Shown here in pieces: positions 54,680-62,016 of a stretch of DNA of 64,000 nucleotides. This stretch comes from Candidatus Omnitrophota bacterium. Its GTDB lineage: Bacteria; Omnitrophota; Gorgyraeia; Zapsychrales; Zapsychraceae. The notes beneath the pieces are model-generated. The model was not told the origin of the DNA. It searched no databases and worked only from the letters and a program-made list of their open reading frames with translations. The stretch is taken from NCBI GenBank assembly GCA_020632495.1, contig JACKFL010000005.1, forward strand, positions 124,001-188,000, read 5' to 3'. Numbering within the stretch: the stretch's first letter is position 1; each line of letters begins with the position of its first letter. A program made the position numbers and the translations under genes.

Positions 54680-54979
54680 CTATTTCTTGCGTTTCACGAT
54701 TTTCATATTGATTACCATCCCGACCACATTAAAAACCAGTACCGCCACCAGCAGGGCCTGGACGCACATCCGGGTCACCGTCTGCCAGTTGTTGCGCAAT
54801 TCCTGGGTCATGGTTTCCGGACCGAAGACCATGATGATGCCGATGGCCAGGATCACGGCCATTCCCGCGATAAAAAACAACAATATCGAGAACGTTACCG
54901 AAATGAGAACGACATAAATGTTATACAGCCGTACATCGCCTTTGGAGATCCGGCTGGCGGCCATCCCGATCCGCTTCAT
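54680..54979 (-). CDS. Two-helix membrane protein, 99 aa
   Basis: Basic N-terminus, then two membrane helices (about 24-50 and 73-93), separated by a polar loop FGPETMTQELRNNWQTV, and a KRKK tail. No known family recognised. It is 3 bases upstream of the hybrid kinase gene and might be the membrane anchor for the otherwise soluble kinase (inference). Confidence 0.7.
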   Translation of the reverse strand: MKRIGMAASRISKGDVRLYNIYVVLISVTFSILLFFIAGMAVILAIGIIMVFGPETMTQELRNNWQTVTRMCVQALLVAVLVFNVVGMVINMKIVKRKK

Positions 54980-55027
54980 GGCAAAACCTCGGCCCGTAAA
55001 CGACGGTTTATGCTTTCGGTTGGTAAC

Positions 55028-55055
55028 ATTTTACCACTATTCAACCGCCGGTTAA
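55028..55055 (-). promoter_or_regulatory. Candidate promoter for kinase-glycosyltransferase operon
   Basis: Minus strand: TTAACC (55055-55050), 16-base spacer, TAAAAT (55033-55028), in the 144-base gap between the HD hydrolase and the two-helix gene. The -35 box is weak, so the call is tentative. The remaining gap is AT-rich and shows no other feature. Confidence 0.4.
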
Positions 55056-55123
55056 TCGAAAATTGCATTTTTTGGTCTTGTAAACCTTTGTGGGACTTAT
55101 ATTTGCTTCGAAGATTCCGCGTT

Positions 55124-55732
55124 CTAGCGCTCAAACTTGACGACCTCTTCCCACCACAGGCCGCTGTCCCAGGCCTTGATTTCGGTCCACAGGGCCTTGG
55201 CTGTTTTGGTCTTGAGGTGTTGGGGGGCCCGCTGGAAGAATTTCTTGGCCTTGGTGTACCCGTTATCGTAGTACTCCTTGGCCTGAATGAGACATTCGAG
55301 GATGTCGGCGTCGCGGGCGATGATGCTCTCAGCCGTGACCTGGGCTTCATACTCCCGCCGGAAGACGGTCATCTCGGATTGCACGCTGTGATGCAGGTCC
55401 TGCATCTGGTCCTGAAAAACGTGCTTCTCCGCCTCCCGGAAATCGATATAGTGATGGCCCATTTTGTGCAGATCGTTGATGCGCGCCTCGTGGATATCGT
55501 TGAACAGCGCCATGGTCATGGCCTTGTGCGGATCGGCGGACTCCACATGCGCGATGTAGTAAGCCATGATTGCGCAGCGAAAACAGTGCTCGGCCACACT
55601 CTCGGGGTCCTTGATGCCCGCCACCCACCAGCCGCTGCGTTTGATGTGTTTGAGCAGACCGGCCTCGGCAAAAAAATCCAGGGCCTTGCGTATCTCTTTA
55701 TTTTTTCTGCCGGCGTTGCTTGGTGATTTCAT
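55124..55732 (-). CDS. HD-domain phosphohydrolase (YfbR/HDDC2-like)
   Basis: 202 residues. Metal-binding HD signature: ESVAEHCFRCA, LFNDIHEARINDL and later ARDADILECLIQAKEY. The family hydrolyses 5'-deoxynucleotides or related phosphates. It overlaps the rlmB-like gene upstream by 35 bases. C-terminus VVKFER marks the end before the operon gap. Confidence 0.85.
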   Translation of the reverse strand: MKSPSNAGRKNKEIRKALDFFAEAGLLKHIKRSGWWVAGIKDPESVAEHCFRCAIMAYYIAHVESADPHKAMTMALFNDIHEARINDLHKMGHHYIDFREAEKHVFQDQMQDLHHSVQSEMTVFRREYEAQVTAESIIARDADILECLIQAKEYYDNGYTKAKKFFQRAPQHLKTKTAKALWTEIKAWDSGLWWEEVVKFER

Positions 55733-56423
55733 AACAAATGATCGAGGCGGCGGCGGCCGCGTTAAAGGTCACGGTGTTGACGTGCATGGGGATGCTGATC
55801 CGGACATCCAGCACCTTCTTGGTGACGTCGCGGATCCCCTTCTGTTCGGACCCGATCACCACGCCCAGCGGAAAAGGCAGGTCCACGGCGTCCAAGGGCT
55901 CCCCGCCTTCGACGACCGTCCCGGCAATATGGAACCCTTCGTCTTTGGCCTGGCGGATGGCCTTGTTGAGATTCGACACGATCCCGAACTGTACATAATT
56001 CTCCCCGCCGGAGGCCACGCGCAGCACAGCCTCGGTGATCTTGACAGACTTGTGCGTGGGCAGCACCAGCGAAAAGTGGCCCAGACAACCCAGGCTGCGG
56101 ATGATCGCGCCCAAGTTTTGCGGATCGTTCAACTCATCCAGAAAAACCAGCACCCGCTTTTTCTTCAGGGCGTATTCCAGCAACTCGTCGTAAGCAACGT
56201 ATTCCGGATCGTCGATGTCGATGATGACGCCCTGGGCGTTGGAATTGCGGGTCATCTTGAGAATTTTGGACTTCTCGACCACGCGGACGGGGATACCCCA
56301 CTGCCGGGCTTTTTTACCGATTATCGTGGCTTCACTGAGCCCGCGCTGCAGGGTGATCTTGCGGATACTTTTGGGATTGGCCCGTAACCTTTCGATGACG
56401 GGATTTTTGCCGTATAGTCGCAT
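55698..56423 (-). CDS. rlmB: 23S rRNA (guanosine-2'-O-) methyltransferase RlmB-like
   Basis: 241 residues. Substrate-binding domain MRLYGKNPVIERLRANPKSI followed by SPOUT methyltransferase: LDELNDPQNLGAIIRS, GVVIGSEQKGI and a last motif read as VTFNAAAAASIICYE, in place of the usual SLNVSVA. Assigned to RlmB by its N-terminal domain and length. Overlaps the HD gene at its 3' end. Confidence 0.85.
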   Translation of the reverse strand: MRLYGKNPVIERLRANPKSIRKITLQRGLSEATIIGKKARQWGIPVRVVEKSKILKMTRNSNAQGVIIDIDDPEYVAYDELLEYALKKKRVLVFLDELNDPQNLGAIIRSLGCLGHFSLVLPTHKSVKITEAVLRVASGGENYVQFGIVSNLNKAIRQAKDEGFHIAGTVVEGGEPLDAVDLPFPLGVVIGSEQKGIRDVTKKVLDVRISIPMHVNTVTFNAAAAASIICYEITKQRRQKK

Positions 56424-56458
56424 AATGTGTTCGTTGGGTTAACGGGTTGGCGGCCGGA

Positions 56459-56728
56459 TCAATAGTCCGACTCGATGATCCGGGTACGTTCTTCCACTTC
56501 CTGGCTGTACTTATCGTCGAGCGCCTTGAGCTTTTCCTGGTACTCGGGATAAGTGATCTTCTTATGCAGGTACTGGCTTTCCAGCGCGTCCCGCTTTTCC
56601 TGATAGCTGCCGTAGTGCGGGTCCTTCAGGATCGATCCCGGATCATCCATATAATCCTCGAATGTCTTGCCTTCATAGCTGCATCCGGCACATAACAACA
56701 CAAGCAACAAAGCGATTGTTTTTTTCAT
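56459..56728 (-). CDS. Small putative lipoprotein, 89 aa
   Basis: ATG 56728 (MKKTIALLLVLLCAGC) is chosen: classic lipobox LCAGC with the cysteine at residue 16, and an AAAGGA ribosome site about 9 bases upstream. The mature part is short, helical and charged (YPEYQEKLKALDDKYSQEVEERTRIIESDY region). No family recognised. It lies 32 bases downstream of the GT2 gene and ends 35 bases before rlmB. Confidence 0.7.
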   Translation of the reverse strand: MKKTIALLLVLLCAGCSYEGKTFEDYMDDPGSILKDPHYGSYQEKRDALESQYLHKKITYPEYQEKLKALDDKYSQEVEERTRIIESDY

Positions 56729-56760
56729 CACTCCCATCCTTTGTTTGCGGGTTGATCCCG

Positions 56761-57492
56761 TTACTTCTTGATCCCCAGCCCTAAAAAAATCAACGGGCGC
56801 AGGATGCTCCACCAGCCGGTGATCGGTTTCATCTTCGTGTATCCCAGCTTTTTGGCCGGATAAATCTTGGTGACCGGGGCCTCGGTAAATTTGTACCCCA
56901 GCTTGATCGCCTTGAACATCAGGTACGGCTCGAGCTCATATTTGTCCAGCCACGGCTGGTCGAGATTGATCCGTGCGTCGTCAAGGACCGTCAGGCGGAA
57001 CGCGCGAAATCCGTTCGTAGAGTCGGTAACCCGGCGCCCGGTGATCATCGACATCAGGACCGGGTGCATGCGGGTGGCGAGCTTCCGGTAAAACGGCATG
57101 TCGCCGCCGGTCCCCCCGCCGCCCAAATAGCGCGACCCCTGCACAAAATCATACCCCTCTTTGAGAATGGGGTCAATGATCCGCGGCAGCTCCTGCGGAT
57201 TGTCCTTGTCATTACCCGCCATGATGGCCAAACACTCATAACCTTGCTGGCGAGCATGCCGGATGGCGGTGCGGATCGCCGCGCCCACGCCGGACTGACG
57301 TTCATGACGGATCGTCTGCACGCCGCGGCCGGCGTAGCTTTGAATCAGTTCGGTCGTGCCGTCGGTGGAACAATCGTCCATCACCAGATAGTCGACCTGA
57401 CCGTAGGAGTCGCAGGCAAGAAAACGTTCGATGACGCTCTTAAGTTTCACGTGTTCATTAAAAGCAATCGGGCAGACCAGGACTTTATTCAA
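56761..57492 (-). CDS. Family 2 glycosyltransferase, dolichyl/polyprenyl-phosphate mannosyltransferase-like
   Basis: 243 residues, GT-A fold. UDP/GDP-sugar motifs MDDCSTDGTTE (about 39-49) and MAGNDKDNP (DxD-type), plus GSRYLGGG and STNGFRAFR are typical of DPM1-like enzymes. No membrane helices at the C-terminus except a short hydrophobic end. A polyprenyl-phosphate-sugar made by such an enzyme could feed the GT-C enzymes nearby (inference). Overlaps the acetyltransferase gene by 8 bases. Confidence 0.88.
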   Translation of the reverse strand: MNKVLVCPIAFNEHVKLKSVIERFLACDSYGQVDYLVMDDCSTDGTTELIQSYAGRGVQTIRHERQSGVGAAIRTAIRHARQQGYECLAIMAGNDKDNPQELPRIIDPILKEGYDFVQGSRYLGGGGTGGDMPFYRKLATRMHPVLMSMITGRRVTDSTNGFRAFRLTVLDDARINLDQPWLDKYELEPYLMFKAIKLGYKFTEAPVTKIYPAKKLGYTKMKPITGWWSILRPLIFLGLGIKK

Positions 57493-58045
57493 GGGGTTCT
57501 AATCCGTGTTTGATGTTTTTGTATTTCCGCCCGCACAAGTCGCATTCGAGGTCATAGCTGAGCTTTTTCCCGCACTGGCACACATGACCGTGCAGCTCGG
57601 CCGGATGGCCGTAACAAATCGCGTAGGGCGGCACATCGCGGGTCACCAGGGCGCCCGCCCCGACAAAGGCGTATTCCCCCACGGTCAGTCCGCACAACAG
57701 CGTCGACCCCGCGCCGATCGTGGCGCCTTTCTTGATCACCGTCTTCTCCATCACCCATTCGCGGTCCTGGTGGTTGCGCGGATAACGGTCATTGATGAAG
57801 GTCGTATTGGCGCCGATGAACACATGGTCTTCGATGACCACCCCTTCGAAGACCGCCACGTTATTCTTGATCGTCACGTGATTGCCGATCACCGTTCCCT
57901 TTTCGACAAAACAGCCGTCGCAGACATTACAGTGTTCACCGATCACCGCGCCTTCCTGAACGTTGGAAAAGGCCCAGATGCGGGTCTTCTTGCCGATCTT
58001 GGCACCGTCGCTGACAAGGGCGTGGTCGTGTTTGAAGTACTTCAT
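57485..58045 (-). CDS. Hexapeptide-repeat sugar N-acetyltransferase (WbpD/WlbB-like) with zinc-ribbon tail
   Basis: 186 residues. Left-handed beta-helix with DGAKIGKKTRIWAFSNVQEGAVIGEHCNV and INDRYPRNHQDREW, as in WbpD-type UDP-3-amino-sugar acetyltransferases. Residues ~155-178 hold CQCGKKLSYDLECDLCGRKY, a two-knuckle zinc ribbon not typical for the family. With the oxidoreductase gene (WbpB-type) it would make an N-acetylated amino sugar for a surface glycan (inference); the matching aminotransferase is not adjacent. Confidence 0.85.
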   Translation of the reverse strand: MKYFKHDHALVSDGAKIGKKTRIWAFSNVQEGAVIGEHCNVCDGCFVEKGTVIGNHVTIKNNVAVFEGVVIEDHVFIGANTTFINDRYPRNHQDREWVMEKTVIKKGATIGAGSTLLCGLTVGEYAFVGAGALVTRDVPPYAICYGHPAELHGHVCQCGKKLSYDLECDLCGRKYKNIKHGLEPLE

Positions 58046-58063
58046 GAGGACTCCGATTTGGTC

Positions 58064-58195
58064 AAAATATCGAATATTCGAATTTTCGAGACAAATTCAA
58101 ATTTTAGAATTATTAAATTTCCCAAATTAGCGGTTTAGTTGATTCGAAAATTTGCTGATTCGGATTTGTCTCGAGCATTCGATATTCGGATTTAA
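58064..58195. repeat. AT-rich intergenic palindrome, family member 1
   Basis: Spacer between acetyltransferase and oxidoreductase genes. A core of 11 bases is perfectly inverted (58086-58096 with 58164-58174, tcgagacaaat), inside longer arms 58071-58098 and 58157-58189. An inner pair 58098-58108 / 58144-58154 matches 10 of 11. The word ttcgatattcggatt at 58178-58192 recurs exactly at 61971-61985 in the second element. No coding potential. Confidence 0.75.
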
Positions 58196-58218
58196 ATGAC
58201 AGATTCCCTCGATGCTCA

Positions 58219-59256
58219 CTACTGCGTCACTTCCGACGTCTCATCCAGCACCACATGGCTCCCCTGCAGCTGCATCGACTTCTGGATCGCGTGCAGAGTG
58301 GCGACGACTTGGCGGCCTTTTTCGGCGTCGGCCTTGTCCGGCAGCCGGTTCTCCTTGATGCATTCGATAAAATATCGTCCCTGCTCCTTGAGCGGTTCGC
58401 TGAACCCGATCTTGGGAATGGTGATGCTGCCTTCACGCGACAGCATCTGAAATTCCCCGTAGGTGGCGTAGTAGGTCGAGGTCTTCTCGACGTGCTTGTC
58501 GTATAATTTGATCGGACCGACATTGTCGAGATCGTCCCACACCACCATCTTCTTGTCGCCGACGATGGTGATCTGGCGGACTTTCTTCGGATCGAGCCAG
58601 CTGACGTGGATATTGGCGATGATCTTCTGGGGATACTCCAGCGTCGCGAAGGCGAGGTCCTCCAGGGAATGATCGAGATAGGTTTGTCCACGGGCCGAGA
58701 CGTTCAACGGGGGCGCGTCAAACAAGTAATTAAAGATGGAGATATCGTGCGGCGCCAGGTCCCACAGCGCGTTGACGTCGTAGCGGAACGGCCCCAGGTT
58801 GGTCCGGGTGGCATAGGCGTAGTAAATGTTGCCCAGGTCCCCTGATTCGATCAGCTTCTTCAACCACACGATCCCGGCGTTAAAGACAAAGACGTGGCCG
58901 ACCATCATGATCTTGTCGTGCGCCGTGGCCACTTCCTGCAGTTCCTCGCACTCGGCCGCGGTCAGGGCCAGCGGCTTTTCGCACAGCACGTGCTTGCCGG
59001 CCTCCAGGGACTCCTTGCTCAGTTCGTAATGCAGGTTGGTCGGGGCCGAGACGCACACCGCGTCGATGTCGGGGTTGGACAGGATATCCTTGTAGTCGGT
59101 GGTCGTCTTCAACCCGACGTACTGTTGGGAGAGCTGGGTCAGCCGGTTTTGATCGAGATCCGCGCACATGAGGGTATTGGAATCGGGAAGCTGGGAGAAA
59201 ATACGGATATGGTTAGGGCCCCAGTGGCCGCATCCGATGACGCCGACATTGATCAC
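58219..59256 (-). CDS. Gfo/Idh/MocA-family NAD(P)-dependent sugar oxidoreductase
   Basis: 345 residues from GTG 59256, where a Rossmann start INVGVIGCGHWGPNHIRIF begins; further upstream codons look untranslated and the promoter at 59348-59375 lies there. The NAD motif is GxGxxG (GCGHWG); EKPLALTAAECEEL is the conserved EKP motif with catalytic lysine. Similar to WbpB, which oxidises UDP-GlcNAcA at C3. Substrate is inference. Confidence 0.88.
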   Translation of the reverse strand: MINVGVIGCGHWGPNHIRIFSQLPDSNTLMCADLDQNRLTQLSQQYVGLKTTTDYKDILSNPDIDAVCVSAPTNLHYELSKESLEAGKHVLCEKPLALTAAECEELQEVATAHDKIMMVGHVFVFNAGIVWLKKLIESGDLGNIYYAYATRTNLGPFRYDVNALWDLAPHDISIFNYLFDAPPLNVSARGQTYLDHSLEDLAFATLEYPQKIIANIHVSWLDPKKVRQITIVGDKKMVVWDDLDNVGPIKLYDKHVEKTSTYYATYGEFQMLSREGSITIPKIGFSEPLKEQGRYFIECIKENRLPDKADAEKGRQVVATLHAIQKSMQLQGSHVVLDETSEVTQ

Positions 59257-59347
59257 GGTTGAACCTGCTTTCTCTATAGATGGGTGTGGGATAAGGAATT
59301 TTTCCGGTTTTGGCGGATCCCGGCGGTGCCGGGTGTATTTTTTTTCT

Positions 59348-59375
59348 ATTATACTGAGGAAAAGTTTTTTCACAA
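59348..59375 (-). promoter_or_regulatory. Promoter for sugar oxidoreductase gene
   Basis: Minus strand: TTGTGA (59375-59370), 16-base spacer, TATAAT (59353-59348). A start near 59341 gives a leader of about 85 bases before GTG 59256, which supports that start over the longer frame. Confidence 0.7.
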
Positions 59376-59433
59376 AGGGTTTCTTTTGGAAATCCCCCGT
59401 CAAACGCCCCTAAACCGGAATCCAAGACGCCCC

Positions 59434-59462
59434 TTGTCCGCACCCGGGCGCGTCTGTATAAT
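59434..59462 (+). promoter_or_regulatory. Promoter for the duplicated membrane cassette
   Basis: TTGTCC (59434-59439), 17-base spacer, TATAAT (59457-59462). It is divergent from the oxidoreductase promoter at 59348-59375. A start near 59469 gives about 26 bases of leader before ATG 59496. Confidence 0.7.
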
Positions 59463-59495
59463 GGAGGCAAGCTTCCGAGAATTGACCGTCTTTCC

Positions 59496-59909
59496 ATGCT
59501 GAAAAAAATCCTGACAGCCGAAAACTGTGCCCTCGCCGCCAGCGTGATCCTGTGCGCGGTCACCTCCTTCTTTCTTTTTGCCAATTATATGGTCAAATCA
59601 CGCATGCGGGGCATCCCGGTGATCGAACCGGGTACCCAGTTCGTGCAATTTAAACCCTACCTGACCGATGTCCGCGAGCTGGGATACCTCACCAACAAGG
59701 ATATGTCCGAAGAAAAGAACGACGGCTTCTTTCTGCAAGCGCAGTACATGCTCGCCCCCACGGTGTTACGGCTCAACGACACCGAGCATAAAATGCTCAT
59801 CCTCGACTACAGCAAACCGGTGTACGCCTGGTTCACCATGAAATCGATGCGCGCGGCCCCCAAATTTTCCAGTGAATACGGCCCGGTGCTGGCGGAGCAG
59901 ACCGAATGA
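59496..59909 (+). CDS. Cassette protein A1: single-pass membrane protein with AQYxLAPTVL motif
   Basis: 137 residues: one signal-anchor helix (about 9-30), then a small external domain of about 100 residues. The domain carries ELGYLTNKD, then AQYMLAPTVLRL (82-93) and a C-terminal FSSEYGPVLAE. The same pattern occurs in A2 at 61368. No named family recognised. The stop overlaps the B1 start as ATGA, so A1 and B1 are translationally coupled. The likely role is a partner or regulatory subunit for the membrane glycosyltransferase-like B1 (inference). Confidence 0.75.
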   Translation: MLKKILTAENCALAASVILCAVTSFFLFANYMVKSRMRGIPVIEPGTQFVQFKPYLTDVRELGYLTNKDMSEEKNDGFFLQAQYMLAPTVLRLNDTEHKMLILDYSKPVYAWFTMKSMRAAPKFSSEYGPVLAEQTE

Positions 59910-61387
59910 CGGCCGCAATCCCCTTACTCGCTTCGCTGGCCCTGGGTTATCTGACCCTGATGACGGTCCTCAAGGGCGTCAACCGTCTCAACGGTCCGCT
60001 CACCCTGGTCCTCTCGGCCGGGCTGGGGATCGGTTTGAACGCGATCCTCACCTATTACGGATTCCTGCTCTTCGGCGGCTTCGGCCGCGGGATGATCGCG
60101 GAACTGACCGGCGGGGCCGTCCTGGTCCTGGTCGGGATCAACGCCCGGACGCTCGCCGCGCAGGCGCGCGGCCTGAAGTGGCGCTTTAACCTATGGTCGA
60201 TCCCCGCGTGGGTCCTGTGGGGACTGGCCCTGTACGTGATCGTCTTTATAGCCTACCGCCATCCGTACGGCGAATGGGACGCGTGGGCCCTGTACAACAT
60301 GAAGATGAAGTTCCTGATCGGCAGCGGGGAACACTGGAAGGACATCTTCACCCGGCTGCACTGGTATACCCAGCCGGACTATCCGCTGTTACTCCCCTTT
60401 ATCAATGTCCACCAGTTCGCGCTGAGCCAGACCGCGCAGGCGGTGGTCCCGCTGATCACCGGTGTCGTCTTTTCAATGCTGATCGTGTGGTTATTGTTCG
60501 GCGCCCTGCGCCAGGTCGCCCCCGCGTATGTCGCCTTCTTCGCCTCGTTCCTGCTGCTGGTCAATCCGTTCTATGTCTTTCAGGGGACCTCGCAGTACGC
60601 CGATACCGTCCTCGCCTTTTACCTGCTGGCCTCGGTGGTGTGCCTGAACCTCACAGTGCTTCACCGCTGCCGCGGGATGGCGACCGTCAGCGGTCTGGTG
60701 ATGGGGCTGATGAGCTTTACCAAAAACGAGGGCCTGGTGATGTCGATCCTGCTGACCGGATCCTTCGGACTCTACCTGCTCTGCCGGCGCGTCCCGGCCG
60801 CGCAGAAAAAGCAGGACCTGTTGCTGGTCCCCTGCCTGTTGCTCGGCTATGCGGTGACCTCATCCGCCACCGTGATCCTCAAACTCTTTCTCGCCCCGGC
60901 CAACAAGGATATCTTCGGCGGGGCGGCCGGCGCCGAGATGGAATACCTGAATATGAACGGACTGACGATCACCGCCCAGGCGCTGGGTAAAGAATTGACG
61001 CATCAGCGGTGGGCGTTGATGTGGTGGTTTGTGCTCGGCCTGGCCGTGCTCGCCAACCGGCGGTTGTTTCACAAAGAAAATAAGATCTATCTCGGCTTCT
61101 TCGCCTCGTACCTGGGTGTGCTGCTGGTGATCTATCTGACCACGGTGAACTTTGACCTGGGCTGGCGGCTGAAAAGTACCCTGCCGCGGATTCTCTTTTA
61201 CCTGCTGCCGACGGTCTTGTTTGCCGTCAACTGGGCGATCCACCGCTACCGGTACCAGCCGCCCGCGGAACCGCTCCCCGCGGCACAACATGGGGAACAA
61301 CGCGACGAGGAGCAGGCCGGACCGCCGGAGGAAGCCATGATTCAGGAACCGCAACCCGAGGAATCGCGTGAAAGTGTCACCCGCTGA
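59906..61387 (+). CDS. Cassette protein B1: multi-pass GT-C-like membrane protein
   Basis: 493 residues with about 12 membrane helices and a Gln/Glu-rich cytoplasmic tail. The first large external loop carries YGEWDAWALYNMKMKFL, and later segments are SQYADTVLAFYLLASVVCL and GLMSFTKNEGL. All three are shared with B2, so they are probably functional sites. The layout resembles GT-C glycosyltransferases using polyprenyl-phosphate sugars, but no standard family motif is certain. It overlaps A1 by 4 and A2 by 20 bases. Confidence 0.8.
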   Translation: MTAAIPLLASLALGYLTLMTVLKGVNRLNGPLTLVLSAGLGIGLNAILTYYGFLLFGGFGRGMIAELTGGAVLVLVGINARTLAAQARGLKWRFNLWSIPAWVLWGLALYVIVFIAYRHPYGEWDAWALYNMKMKFLIGSGEHWKDIFTRLHWYTQPDYPLLLPFINVHQFALSQTAQAVVPLITGVVFSMLIVWLLFGALRQVAPAYVAFFASFLLLVNPFYVFQGTSQYADTVLAFYLLASVVCLNLTVLHRCRGMATVSGLVMGLMSFTKNEGLVMSILLTGSFGLYLLCRRVPAAQKKQDLLLVPCLLLGYAVTSSATVILKLFLAPANKDIFGGAAGAEMEYLNMNGLTITAQALGKELTHQRWALMWWFVLGLAVLANRRLFHKENKIYLGFFASYLGVLLVIYLTTVNFDLGWRLKSTLPRILFYLLPTVLFAVNWAIHRYRYQPPAEPLPAAQHGEQRDEEQAGPPEEAMIQEPQPEESRESVTR

Positions 61388-61826
61388 TTTTATCCCGCGC
61401 GGCTGGCCGCAGTGGGTCTTTTGCGTGCTGATCAGCGCGGTGCTCGTGCAGAATGTAGCCGGTTTCGGCGAACTCTATATCGGCCTCAGCGAGGAAATCA
61501 ATCGCATCAACGGCCTGAGCAAGGTCCTGTCGCATCAGAAGATCGGTTATCAGTTCAGCGGACTGGAAGAGTTTACCTCCGGCATCGACCGCATCGGTTA
61601 CTACTCCGACGAAAACCTCGAACTCAATGAGCACGCCCACAAGCTCTTCGCCCACGCCCAGTACGTGCTGGCGCCGACGGTACTCGAGCTGGACAACATG
61701 GACCATGAATTCGTGCTGCTGGTGTGCAGCAACCCCAAAAGCGCCGGCATCAAATTAAAACAACTCAACGCCCTGCCGCTGCGGGCGAACAAGTTCGGGA
61801 TGATCCTGGCGCGGAGAATCAGATAA
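61368..61826 (+). CDS. Cassette protein A2: paralogue of A1
   Basis: 152 residues with one membrane helix (about 14-33), then an external domain. IDRIGYYSDENLE, AQYVLAPTVLELD (97-109) and FGMILARR align with A1 in the same order, at weak overall identity but with exact core AQY-LAPTVL. Starts inside the end of B1 (20 bases), so it is co-translated. The next gene, B2, is 190 bases away across a palindromic repeat. Confidence 0.75.
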   Translation: MKVSPADFIPRGWPQWVFCVLISAVLVQNVAGFGELYIGLSEEINRINGLSKVLSHQKIGYQFSGLEEFTSGIDRIGYYSDENLELNEHAHKLFAHAQYVLAPTVLELDNMDHEFVLLVCSNPKSAGIKLKQLNALPLRANKFGMILARRIR

Positions 61827-61865
61827 TTGTTGAACAGTTATCGGATAATATGTATCCATTGATTA

Positions 61866-61999
61866 ATTTCGAATATCGAATATCGAAATCCGAAGGAAGT
61901 TCGAATCACCTAATGACCGAATATCGAAATAACCGGTTTGAATATTCGGTAATGCGATTTTCGATATTCCTTCGATATTCGGATTCCGGATTTCGAAAT
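61866..61999. repeat. AT-rich intergenic palindrome, family member 2, inside the A2-B2 gap
   Basis: 134 bases symmetric about 61933. Perfect pairs: 61866-61873 / 61992-61999 (atttcgaa), 61891-61898 / 61967-61974 (cgaaggaa) and 61916-61924 / 61942-61950 (accgaatat); all have the same centre. It shares the 15-base word ttcgatattcggatt with the element at 58064-58195. It lies within the otherwise overlapping A1-B1-A2-B2 operon. Confidence 0.8.
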
Positions 62000-62016
62000 A
62001 TCTTGCCCGCTTAAAC

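Noticed and set aside
59257..59403. N-terminal extension of the sugar oxidoreductase
   Set aside because: The extra codons look random, and a good promoter lies inside them; the Rossmann start fits GTG 59256.
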